Shown here piece after piece: positions 10,134 to 18,997 of a stretch of 64,000 nucleotides of DNA (the first letter of the stretch is position 1; the number at the start of each line of letters is the position of its first letter). The stretch spans positions 97,095 to 161,094 of the forward strand of contig JAJYYI010000017.1 of assembly GCA_021801125.1 (NCBI GenBank), read 5' to 3'. The notes under the pieces were generated by a model, which had not been told where the DNA came from, did no database searches, and worked only from the letters and a program-made list of their open reading frames with translations. Made by a program: the position numbers and the translations under genes. The stretch comes from Deltaproteobacteria bacterium (GTDB lineage: Bacteria > Desulfobacterota > Binatia > Binatales > Binataceae).

Positions 10134-11153
10134 TTATACGATCAGCATCGCGTCGCCGTAGCTGAGGAATCGGTAACGGCGGCGTATCGCCTCTTGATAA
10201 GCCGCAAGCGTCAGCTCGCGCCCGCCGAAGGCCATCACGAGCGCCAGAACTGTGCTGCGTGGCATATGAAAATTCGTGATCATGCCCTCGACGAGTTTGA
10301 AACGAAAACCGGGCAAGATAAACAGACCCGTGTCGCCCTGTTCGCGACCGGTAATCGCGTACGACTCCAGCGCTCGCACGGTGCTGGTGCCGGTTGCGAT
10401 CACACGCCCGCCGACACGTCGCGCATGTTCTATCGCCGCAATCGTCGCCGCCGGAATGACGTACCTTTCCGCTTCCATCGAATGGCATTCGACGTTGTCG
10501 TGGCGAATCGGAGCAAAGGTTCCAGGACCGATATGAAGCGTCAGTCCCACGGCTTTGATCCCGTGATCGGCAAGCTGCGTCAGCAGTTCCTGAGTAAAGT
10601 GGAGCCCCGCCGTTGGCGCTGCGATCGCGCCCGGATAGGCGGCGTAAACCGTCTGGTATTGCTCGGCGTCAGCCCCTGCAACCGGCCGCCGGATGTAGTG
10701 CGGCAAGGCGAGTTCGCCATGCTCCGCAAGCATTTGCTCCAAGGGCTGCGAATCGCCCGCACAAACGATCACCCGCCCGGGCCGCACATAACCTGCCACC
10801 CGTAGCCGCGCGCCGCCATCCAAGAACAACTCGCTGTCGGGCTTGAGCGGGCGATGCCCGCGCGTGAGCGCAAGCCACCCTCCGGCGGGCTCGTCTACGG
10901 GACGCACCAGCAGAAGCTCGACCCTACCGCCCGAGGCTTTGCGCGCGCGTATTCTGGCCGCAAGCACTTTCGTCTCGTTTAAGACCAGCACGTCGCCGTC
11001 GCGCACATGGCGCTCGAGTTTGTAAAAATGGGAGTGTTCGATTTTCTTGGTATGGCGGTTAACCACCAACAGCCGCGCCTCGTCGCGCCTCGCCAGCGGC
11101 TGTTGCGCGACAAGCCCGGGTGGAAGCGAATAGTCCAAATCGGCTAGGCGCAT
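10134..11153 (-). CDS. queA: S-adenosylmethionine:tRNA ribosyltransferase-isomerase
   Basis: 'MRLADLDYSLPPGLVAQQPLARRDEARLLV'; 'AAPTAGLHFT'; 'GTFAPIRHDNVECHSMEAE'. Start set at the internal MRLADLDY. Confidence 0.95.
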   Translation of the reverse strand: MRLADLDYSLPPGLVAQQPLARRDEARLLVVNRHTKKIEHSHFYKLERHVRDGDVLVLNETKVLAARIRARKASGGRVELLLVRPVDEPAGGWLALTRGHRPLKPDSELFLDGGARLRVAGYVRPGRVIVCAGDSQPLEQMLAEHGELALPHYIRRPVAGADAEQYQTVYAAYPGAIAAPTAGLHFTQELLTQLADHGIKAVGLTLHIGPGTFAPIRHDNVECHSMEAERYVIPAATIAAIEHARRVGGRVIATGTSTVRALESYAITGREQGDTGLFILPGFRFKLVEGMITNFHMPRSTVLALVMAFGGRELTLAAYQEAIRRRYRFLSYGDAMLIV

Positions 11154-11528
11154 CAGACCAAGGCCCTGTGCGACGCAACCGACAACGCAGTCACGGCACT
11201 GCGTTTTGCCTCTCTGCTCCAGGCGCAATCAAGGCGGAACGAAACTGCACGGGAGAGAAGGCGCGGCAATGACATCGTAGAATAAAACGACGCGTCAGAT
11301 GTTGCGAAGCCTCGCGCGACTCCCTGTTAGATCGCCGGCTCGGGCCGCAATCGCAATACGCGAGCGCCCGCAACGACACAACGACACGCCACTCTGACGC
11401 AGTTTACATTTGGCTAGGGGCTGGCAGCAGCCAACAGATGCCGCCAGCCCGCCTCCAACTTGCCCGCTACCGCAATTGGAGCCGCTTGGCCGAATCAGCC
11501 AGCGATGGATGAGCAGCTTGGAAGCACC

Positions 11529-12509
11529 CTAATCAATACGCAAAACGATCTTACCAAAGTGCTCGCTCTGGCGCATTATCCGGTGAGCGCGTGCCGCATC
11601 CGCAAAAGACACGACGGCGTGAACCGGCGGCTTTAGGCGGCCCGCGTTCAGTTCCGCGCCAAAGCGACCAAGGAAAGCCTCAACGATCCGCCCCTTATCC
11701 TCGGGCGAGCGGCTACGCAGGGTCGAGCCGATCAGCCGCAGGTGGCGGCGCAAGACGGCGGCGAGGTCGATTTCGGCGCGCGCTCCTTGCATAAGCCCTA
11801 TCAAAACCATCCGTCCACCATGCCCAAGCGCCTCAATATTCTGCGCCAGGTAGGCGGCCCCGATGCTGTCCAAAATCACGTCAACGCCCCTGCCCCGGGT
11901 CGCTTCCTTCACGCGCGGGGCGAACGGGCCTTCTTTGTAGTCAATCGCCAGGCTGGCGCCGAGTTGGACGCACCGGTCGCATTTGGCTCGGTCTCCCGCG
12001 GTCACGATTGAGCGAGCGCCGGCCAAAGCCAGAAGCTGGATTGCAGCCGTTCCGACGCCGCTTCCACCGCCATGAATCAGCGCCGTTTCGCCCGGCTTAA
12101 TTTCGGCGAGCATAAACAGGTTCAGGAAGGCCGTCAGGAAGACCTCGGGGAAAGCAGCCGCTTCCTCGTCGCGCAGCGCCTGCGGCGTATGGATTGCCGA
12201 GCGATAATCCACGACCGCTTGCTCGGCATACCCGCCACCGGGCAGGAGCGCCATCGCGCGGTCGGCCACGCGCCATCCGCTGGTCTGGGCGCCGACCGCC
12301 AACACCTCGCCCGCGCATTCGAGGCCCAGCACCGGCGACGCCCCGGGCGGCGGGGGATAGTTGCCTTGGCGTTGCATCAGGTCGGCGCGGTTGACGCCCG
12401 CATAACGCACCCTTATCAGCAGATCCTTCGGTCCGACCGCAGGCTCCGCCACGTCCCCTATCTTGAGAACTTCTTCACCGCCAGGTTGATCGAACACGAC
12501 CGCTTTCAT
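11529..12509 (-). CDS. NAD(P)H quinone oxidoreductase (zinc-independent MDR/PIG3-like)
   Basis: 'MKAVVFDQPGGEEVLKIGDVAEPAVGPKDLLIRVRYAGVNRADLMQRQGNYPPPPGASPVLGLECAGEV'. Confidence 0.9.
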   Translation of the reverse strand: MKAVVFDQPGGEEVLKIGDVAEPAVGPKDLLIRVRYAGVNRADLMQRQGNYPPPPGASPVLGLECAGEVLAVGAQTSGWRVADRAMALLPGGGYAEQAVVDYRSAIHTPQALRDEEAAAFPEVFLTAFLNLFMLAEIKPGETALIHGGGSGVGTAAIQLLALAGARSIVTAGDRAKCDRCVQLGASLAIDYKEGPFAPRVKEATRGRGVDVILDSIGAAYLAQNIEALGHGGRMVLIGLMQGARAEIDLAAVLRRHLRLIGSTLRSRSPEDKGRIVEAFLGRFGAELNAGRLKPPVHAVVSFADAARAHRIMRQSEHFGKIVLRID

Positions 12510-12622
12510 CTAACGCTTTCCTTCGAGCCCCTACACAAGTTGCTCGCGCCAAAGGGGCGGCGGTTCGGTGAACTGTCGCCCGCTCGCCCGCGCCGGGTCG
12601 GCCTGCCGCACGCCGGACGCGT

Positions 12623-12964
12623 TCATCCGTTGGAAGCCGGGGCCCCCGGGCATCGGTCATACACTGACCGCGTGTTGATCGGCTCGGGCAAAGGTTGGCC
12701 GTCCTCGTTGACGGCGATTATCTGCCCGGCATGGTCTAAAACGAATCTGCGCGCACAGTCGACGCACTTCCCGCACTCGATTCCCTTGCCGTCTCTGGCG
12801 GTCTCAAGCCGATGGGTATAAAGCGCTTTGGCAAGTGAAATCCTTATAGATCCAGAGCCCATACCATGAAGACCGGCGGTCAACAGCCGGGCAAAAAAGG
12901 AGCCGGTCCGGCTAACCGGGTTCAGCTCGTTTGGGAATTGACTTGATACACCTCCAAGGCGCAC
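12623..12964 (-). CDS. Small hypothetical protein with CxxCxxC cluster
   Basis: ORF containing 'IECGKCVDCARRFVLDHAGQIIAVNEDGQPLPEP'; follows in the same orientation upstream of the quinone oxidoreductase; no family recognised. Confidence 0.4.
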   Translation of the reverse strand: MRLGGVSSQFPNELNPVSRTGSFFARLLTAGLHGMGSGSIRISLAKALYTHRLETARDGKGIECGKCVDCARRFVLDHAGQIIAVNEDGQPLPEPINTRSVYDRCPGAPASNG

Positions 12965-13263
12965 GACGACTACCTGTGAAAATAGCGGAGATAGATATCC
13001 GTCCGCGCTGCCCGTTTAACAGACAACCGATTGCTGTCACGGACGACGTCGTGGCAACAAGCGCTTATCCGCGCCCACATTTCAGCGTCAGATGCTAATA
13101 TAAACGGACCTTGAAGAGAGTTAAAGCGAGGCTCGTGCTGCCACGATCGAATCCGGCTCGGGGCACCCCGAAACCTGTTTTTGCCCCGATAAGGGCTTAA
13201 AGCCCTCGCCCCAGCTCTAGGGCACGATCGTCTAAGCGACAAGGCGAGGCCAAGACATACGGT

Positions 13264-13292
13264 TTGCTAGACTCCGACCGCCGCCCTATACT
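13264..13292 (+). promoter_or_regulatory. Putative sigma70-type promoter (TTGCTA-N17-TATACT)
   Basis: -35-like TTGCTA at 13264-13269, 17-nt spacer, -10-like TATACT at 13287-13292, upstream of the Cys-rich ORF and the efflux gene. Confidence 0.4.
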
Positions 13293-13329
13293 GGCGACAT
13301 GGCGCGCTGTCGCAACAGCGAACGAGCGC

Positions 13330-13797
13330 GTGTCCGACCGAATGAGAGCTAGGTTCGACAGAGGCCTAAACATTGCTTCCGCTATCGCAGCCGCCGCCCT
13401 CTCGCGTCGTGATAACGGAGTTCTGCGCCAGGCCGTCTCGTACCTTGTCTGCACCCCTCCTGTCCTCGTAAAAGTGCTGGTTATTCTTGCGGTTGTCGCG
13501 CTTTGTTTTCAGAGCCCAGTTGCCTGCGCCGCACCGCTTGGGAAAGCCCGGACATTCGACTGCTGTGCCAGCCAGTGCCGCGCGACAGTCGAGCACGCTG
13601 CGCAGCAATGCTGCGGCGTGGCACCGCTCGCTGAGAACGGCGGAGTTCGGCTACCCGCCGGGGGCTCGGCTTTGATTCCGGTGCTGGCGCCCGCGACGGG
13701 GCTGATCCAGCATCTCGTGCAGGACAGTCTTCCCATCCTTACGAAGCCCCCGAGTGTCATTCACCGTTCACTGATCTTCTGTTCGCTCCAGCTTTGA
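13330..13797 (+). CDS. Small exported Cys-rich protein upstream of an outer-membrane efflux gene
   Basis: In-frame GTG/ATG starts after the promoter-like element; hydrophobic signal 'VLVKVLVILAVVALCFQSPVACA' then 'CCASQCRATVEHAAQQCC'; ends 'SLIFCSLQL'. Confidence 0.55.
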   Translation: MSDRMRARFDRGLNIASAIAAAALSRRDNGVLRQAVSYLVCTPPVLVKVLVILAVVALCFQSPVACAAPLGKARTFDCCASQCRATVEHAAQQCCGVAPLAENGGVRLPAGGSALIPVLAPATGLIQHLVQDSLPILTKPPSVIHRSLIFCSLQL

Positions 13798-13906
13798 GCT
13801 GAGAGATCTCCCCAACCGGCCCGCTTGCGGGCGTCCGCCGACAGCTAATTTCGGCGTTCGATTTTTCACTTTTGACAGCCAGCCAGGTCCGCTCGGCTGG
13901 GCCTGG

Positions 13907-15271
13907 GTGAGGCAGCGAGGGTTTTGGACGATGGCCCGACTTCGACGCTTTTACGTATCGCGAGCAATCGTGCCGGAACGGCTTTTCGCGACCGCCCGAA
14001 TATCATTCCTAGCGGCTGTCGCGGTGTTCTTTGGCGGTTTCTTTCCTGCTTCAGAGGCGGCGCAGGATCTGCCCGCACAGGCGCCAGAACGACTGGAAGA
14101 TCTTATCGCCGAGGGTCTGCGAAACAGCCCCTATCTTGCGCAGTTGCGCAGCCGATGGCTCGCGCAGGGCGAGGTTCCGTCACAGGTAAGCACGCTGCCG
14201 GACCCTCTAATAGGGTTCCAAAACCTCGCGGTCGGCAAACCGATTCCCGGTCACGGCCTTGAGACGAGTGATTTCGCCTACTGGGGCTACGGCTTTTCGC
14301 AAGACATACCGTTTCCGGGAAAACTGAGCCTCAATGCCAAGATCGCCAGGGCGGATCAGGAATATCTTCAGCACGTGCTCAAGGCCGGCGAAAGCGCAGT
14401 GGGCCAGAAGATAAGCGAGGCCTATTACGAGCTTTTTTACAGGAACAGTGAACGGCGCATCCTCTTGGGCAAGCGCGAGGAACTCAAGCGCATCGAGCAG
14501 ATCACGGAAACAAGATATCGCGTGGGCGAAGCCAGCCAACAAGACGTGCTCAAGGCTCAGCTTCAGATGAGCGCGATTCTCAAAGACTTGGTGGACAACG
14601 ACCAGCAGGTCGAGCAAAAGCAGGCCGAGCTCAAGGCAGCCCTGGGCCGTCCGGTGGACTCAGCGCTGGTACGAATCGGCGACGTCGCGCCCACCGAGCT
14701 TAAGCTGCGGGGGTCCGACTTACAGGCGCAGGCCTCGCGAAGCTCTCCGGCGATCAACGCTCAGCGCGCCCTCGAACAGCGAGCTTCGCGCAAGGTCGCC
14801 AGGGTGCGCAAAGATCTTCTCCCTGATTTCTCGTTTCAGTACATGTACCAAAATACCGGCAAGCCGTTTCCCGATTACTACATGGCGACGATAGGTGTCA
14901 AAGCGCCGCTCTATTTCTGGCGCAAGCAGGTGCCGGCGCTCAAGCAGGCCTCGTTGGAGCTGGAAGCAGCGCGCGCTCAACTCCATGCCACCGAGTTGAG
15001 CGTCTTCGCGGACCTCGGCGTTCAAGAGGCCGCCCGCAACGCGAGCGCTCGCCTGATGACGGTTTATAAGGAAGGGCTCCTACCGCAGGCTGAGGCTACG
15101 TACGAGTCGGCTATGGCCTCCTATCGTGTCGGCCGGGTCGATTTCCAAACCTTGCTCTCGGCCTTCAACGACGTACTAGAGCTTCAGCGCGGTTACTACC
15201 GAGCCCTATCCAACCACGAAATCGCCATCTCGAAGATCAAAGAGATCCTGGGCGAGTTTAGCTTACGCTGA
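13907..15271 (+). CDS. TolC/CzcC-type outer-membrane efflux protein
   Basis: 'LEDLIAEGLRNSPYLAQLRSRW', two OEP-like coiled-coil repeats, 'YESAMASYRVGRVDFQTLLSAFNDVLELQRGYYRAL'. Confidence 0.85.
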   Translation: MRQRGFWTMARLRRFYVSRAIVPERLFATARISFLAAVAVFFGGFFPASEAAQDLPAQAPERLEDLIAEGLRNSPYLAQLRSRWLAQGEVPSQVSTLPDPLIGFQNLAVGKPIPGHGLETSDFAYWGYGFSQDIPFPGKLSLNAKIARADQEYLQHVLKAGESAVGQKISEAYYELFYRNSERRILLGKREELKRIEQITETRYRVGEASQQDVLKAQLQMSAILKDLVDNDQQVEQKQAELKAALGRPVDSALVRIGDVAPTELKLRGSDLQAQASRSSPAINAQRALEQRASRKVARVRKDLLPDFSFQYMYQNTGKPFPDYYMATIGVKAPLYFWRKQVPALKQASLELEAARAQLHATELSVFADLGVQEAARNASARLMTVYKEGLLPQAEATYESAMASYRVGRVDFQTLLSAFNDVLELQRGYYRALSNHEIAISKIKEILGEFSLR

Positions 15272-15300
15272 GCCTACAAGCTCGTTTCGGTTATCGCGCC

Positions 15301-16161
15301 TCACCGACTCAGGTAGCTAAGGCCCGGCGCAGCGGCGGCGAACTCCGCGTCAAGGGCCTCGTAGCTATCCAGGTCGTCAACCGTGCGGAAATAGCCGTCG
15401 AATGCGTAACCGTATATCGGCTCGCCTTGGGCGACCATCGGCGCGAGCAAATCGCTGACGATACCGAAGGCCGGCCGCTTCGGCGCAAAGCGAATTATCG
15501 CCGGTTCGCATAGAGTAAGCCCGCAAAAAACGTAACCATCAGCTTTCACGCCGTCGCGCGCATCCGTTGGCGCCCCGCTGACGGCGCCGGACGCAACGCT
15601 CATCGGATACCCCGGCTGGACTCCTTCATCCGTTTCGGCAGAGCCGCTCAAACCGTTAGCCGTCAGGCGAACGTTGTGGACTCGGCCTTCGGGGTCCGTC
15701 TCGATCGCGCTATATCGCGACCCATGCGCGCGAGGACGCAGGGCCAGCGTCGCTAACGCCCGATGACGGCGGTGAAACTCGACCATCGCGCCGAGGTCGA
15801 AATCGAGAATCGTGTCGGAATTCGCCACCCAGAAGGTCCGGTCCCCGAAAAATTCGCGCTGCGCCACCAACGGACCTCCGGTGTTCAGCAGGACAGGTTC
15901 CGGCGCGTAGGTTATCTCGAGCCCCAGAGCGGAGCCGTTGCCTAAGGCACGTTCGATTTGCGAGCCCAGATGATGCAGGTTAATTACAACTCGCCGCACT
16001 CCGGCGCTCCTGAGCATCCTGAGCGGATAATGGACCAGCGGGATACCGCCCAACGGGAGCAGCGGCTTGGGCTTGGTGTAGGTCAGGGGACGCAGGCGCT
16101 CGCCTAACCCTGCGGCAAGCACCAACGCTGTCTCGACAGGCCCGCTGCGGCCTAGCGACAT
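15301..16161 (-). CDS. Nucleotidyltransferase, MurU-like (sugar-1-P uridylyl/guanylyltransferase)
   Basis: 'ALVLAAGLGERLRPLTYTKPKPLLPLGGIPLVHYPL', 'FWVANSDTILDFDL'; overlaps the adjacent AmgK-like kinase ORF. Confidence 0.8.
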   Translation of the reverse strand: MSLGRSGPVETALVLAAGLGERLRPLTYTKPKPLLPLGGIPLVHYPLRMLRSAGVRRVVINLHHLGSQIERALGNGSALGLEITYAPEPVLLNTGGPLVAQREFFGDRTFWVANSDTILDFDLGAMVEFHRRHRALATLALRPRAHGSRYSAIETDPEGRVHNVRLTANGLSGSAETDEGVQPGYPMSVASGAVSGAPTDARDGVKADGYVFCGLTLCEPAIIRFAPKRPAFGIVSDLLAPMVAQGEPIYGYAFDGYFRTVDDLDSYEALDAEFAAAAPGLSYLSR

Positions 16162-17384
16162 AGCGCCTCGCGAAGCGCGGGGAAATCGTCGCTCTCGTTG
16201 AGCATGCGCCGCGCCTGCTTAAGACAGAAGGGCAGGTACGAGCGGTAGCGCTCCCGTCCCATGCGGACCAACTGGGCGAAGCGCCCGATAGCTTTGAGAG
16301 CATGTTGCAGCACTGCCAGCCGATACTCCTCCAGGAAGGTCACAGGGTCCGGCAAATTACCACCGTCAGAACCGCCGCGACGACGCGTTTGGTCTACGTA
16401 ATAGGCGAGAAGCTCCGCCTCGAGCAACGGCCCGACCACGGTCGAGGTGTCCCGCGTGGTCAACATCACAGCCAGATCCTGCGCGGCGGGCGCCAGCAGT
16501 GCATCCTGAAAGTCGAGCACGCGCAAGCGCGAACCTTGTTGCACAAATATATTGTAACCGTGGTAGTCGCGATGGGAGAACACGCGCGAACAACCGCCCA
16601 GCCTGGCTGCGAGCCCGGTCACGTCGGCCGCTATCGCCGTGCGGTCGGCTTGCGCGTTTACCGCGCCCAGTCCTTCCTCTAGAAATTCTTTCATCTCCCA
16701 GGCGAATAAGCGTTCGTCGTAAGTGATTGAAAAGGCCAGACAGTGCGAGTCGGGCCTCGCGGTTCCGTCGACATGAAAACGGATCAGCTCGTCGATCGCC
16801 GCTTGAAACAACTCGGGCGCGCGCGCCGGATGGGTCTTCGCAGCGTCGATTAGACTGACTTCTCCCACGTCTTCGATTAGGATCAGCCGGCCTTTGTCGA
16901 TGCTCAGCGTGCAAGCCTCACCGGCCACCTCGTTGCCCGGGTCAGCAGGCTGGACGCCTGTGGCGCAGTACACCTCCGGCACGCTCACGCCCAGCGCCTT
17001 GAGATAACGCCCCACATTGAGGTATAGCGGTTCGGCCAACGGCTCCGTCAGAAGCTTCAGCGCGCGCGCGTACCTCGGCAAATCGTGCGGCCCCAGATGG
17101 GCAGCGATTACCGAAGCCGGGGCTTTGCTGTCGCCAGCCTCGATTAACACCCGCCAATAGCGGCGCGCCGAAGCGTCGCCCGCAAGCTGGCGCAGCGCCT
17201 TTGGGCGGGCGCCAGGCCAGCATGCGGACACCGCCGTCTGAAGCCAACACTGCAAGGCGTCTGAGGCGGTACCCAACACAACCGGCGATTCTAGCGATAG
17301 GCCGGTTGTGTTGCACGCGATCTCTACAAGACATTCTCCCGCAAATTCGTTTTTCGCCGACGGCAAGGGTCGGAGAGGCCTCAT
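16152..17384 (-). CDS. AmgK-like aminoglycoside phosphotransferase-family sugar kinase
   Basis: 'LAGDASARRYWRVLI', 'RVFSHRDYHGYNIFVQQGSRLRVLDFQDALLAPAAQDLA'; start uncertain and may lie inside the inverted repeat at 17274-17313. Confidence 0.8.
   Translation of the reverse strand: MRPLRPLPSAKNEFAGECLVEIACNTTGLSLESPVVLGTASDALQCWLQTAVSACWPGARPKALRQLAGDASARRYWRVLIEAGDSKAPASVIAAHLGPHDLPRYARALKLLTEPLAEPLYLNVGRYLKALGVSVPEVYCATGVQPADPGNEVAGEACTLSIDKGRLILIEDVGEVSLIDAAKTHPARAPELFQAAIDELIRFHVDGTARPDSHCLAFSITYDERLFAWEMKEFLEEGLGAVNAQADRTAIAADVTGLAARLGGCSRVFSHRDYHGYNIFVQQGSRLRVLDFQDALLAPAAQDLAVMLTTRDTSTVVGPLLEAELLAYYVDQTRRRGGSDGGNLPDPVTFLEEYRLAVLQHALKAIGRFAQLVRMGRERYRSYLPFCLKQARRMLNESDDFPALREALCR
17274..17313. 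repeat. Perfect 13-bp inverted repeat in the 5' region of the AmgK-like gene
   Basis: CAACACAACCGGC (17274-17286) and GCCGGTTGTGTTG (17301-17313), 14-nt loop. Confidence 0.85.
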
Positions 17385-17594
17385 CTCGCGACCCGCGCCC
17401 GTCCCGTTTTTGCCCTCTTGAGTGCCGGCGAAAATCGCCCAATTCGCGGTCCGCTACGCCGCAGGAGCGGTCCAGAGCCGCCTGGCAGGGGAGGTAATTT
17501 TTTCCTTCCGGCGCCCGACCATGGGCGTATCGCACCGGCGAAAATTTCGGCTAAGATTAGGCAAGCTGTCATGCGTGTCCGGTGATAGGTGCTT

Positions 17595-17948
17595 ATGACA
17601 ACTTGGTTTCCACTCGCCGTGATAATAGGCTTTGCGGCCCTGGTTGTGGGCCTCATGGTTTCCGCGAACCGGATTCTCGGTCCGCGCCGGCCCGATCCGA
17701 TAAAAGGCGAGTCGTTCGAATGCGGGAATCCCTCAAGCGGAAGCGCCTGGGCGCGCTTTTCCGTCCGGTTCTATCTCACAGCGATCCTATTTCTCGTGTT
17801 CGATGTTGAGGTGGTTTTGCTTTATCCCTGGGCGGTTTCGATTCGCCGGTTTGGCGTGGTGGGACTGGTTGAGGCGGCGATTTTCGTCGCCATTCTGGTA
17901 TTGGCCCTTATTTACGCCGTCCGGCGCGGCGCTCTCGATTGGGACTAG
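17595..17948 (+). CDS. nuoA: NADH-quinone oxidoreductase subunit A
   Basis: 'KGESFECGNPSSGSAWARFSVRFYLTAILFLVFDVEVVLLYPWAV'. Confidence 0.93.
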   Translation: MTTWFPLAVIIGFAALVVGLMVSANRILGPRRPDPIKGESFECGNPSSGSAWARFSVRFYLTAILFLVFDVEVVLLYPWAVSIRRFGVVGLVEAAIFVAILVLALIYAVRRGALDWD

Positions 17949-18124
17949 CGCGCTTGCTGGATACCCTGGCGATGTCGCGCGACGGAAGCTCCGCGAAACG
18001 CTACTTGGCGTCGCCGCGTTAGACGCGCGCTATATGGATGTTTGCGTTATCTCATGATCACGACTGCGCCGGCAGCGGAAAGATCAACGCGGGAAGAAAC
18101 GGGATTTAAGGGAGGCCCATTCAG

Positions 18125-18625
18125 GTGCTGGTAGAACACCTAAAAGAGGCCTATGCCGCCGACATAATCTCCGCGGAAGTGACGAACGGGGACGATGTGG
18201 TGGTGGTCGATCGCGAGCGCGCCCCCGCGCTGATGCGGCGCTGGCGCGAGGATGAGAAGCTTAAGCTTGACTTCTTGGTTGATATAACCGCCGTTGACTG
18301 GATCGGGCGTAAGCCACGCTTCGACGTCGTCTACCATTTACGTTCGTTCTCGTTGCTGCATCGACTCAGGGTTAAAATTCCGGTCGAGGAGAGCGACCCC
18401 TGGGTGCATAGCGTGACGCCGCTATGGAAAGCGGCAGACTGGCTTGAGCGCGAGTGTTTCGACATGTTCGGAATTCGCTTTGAAGGCCATCCGGACCTTC
18501 GTCGGATACTCCTTTACGATTCTTTCGTCGGTCATCCCCTGCGTAAAGACTACCCGGTCAACAAACGCCAGCCGATCGTCGAGGAAGTGGACCCGGTAAT
18601 CAATCCGCGACCACCGTCGCGATGA
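18125..18625 (+). CDS. nuoC: NADH-quinone oxidoreductase subunit C
   Basis: 'FDVVYHLRSFSLLHRLRVKIPVEESDPWVHSVTPLWKAADWLERECFDMFGIRFEGHPDLRRILLYDSFVGHPLRKDYP'. Confidence 0.95.
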   Translation: MLVEHLKEAYAADIISAEVTNGDDVVVVDRERAPALMRRWREDEKLKLDFLVDITAVDWIGRKPRFDVVYHLRSFSLLHRLRVKIPVEESDPWVHSVTPLWKAADWLERECFDMFGIRFEGHPDLRRILLYDSFVGHPLRKDYPVNKRQPIVEEVDPVINPRPPSR

Positions 18626-18997
18626 CGGCCGGCTGCTGTCGGCTTGTTCATTTCTTCATAGTATTGGCGATCTCGCCAGCGGCAGCGGTGCCCTCAAATC
18701 GATTGCGCCTTGATCGCTTTATTTTGATGGCTTTATAAGGCTCCGATCCTTGCGAAAAACGACCTTCAGAAAATCGACTTCGGCAGCCGAACGCGGGTTG
18801 CGCAGCCACCGCGCGGCTCCGTATCGTGGAGTTAAGGGCTCGCGCCCCATCGGACGACGAACGAGCAGGTTTCGAGCGGTGCGATGTAGGTGGTCCCAGC
18901 CTTTCGCGCAGACGTCTGTGGATGAGGCTTCACTGCTCGCGCGAGGCAAGAGCAAGAGCGTCTGGACGAAATTTATCTCTGGCAGCGGAACGAGGCG

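Noticed and set aside
12072-12821. 249-aa plus-strand ORF
   Set aside because: Antisense to the quinone oxidoreductase; Arg/His-rich composition typical of spurious frames
18626-18997. Possible degenerate nuoB between nuoC and nuoD
   Set aside because: None of the ORFs (18719..18955, 18750..19001, 18826..19038) shows NuoB Cys motifs; no remnant visible by eye
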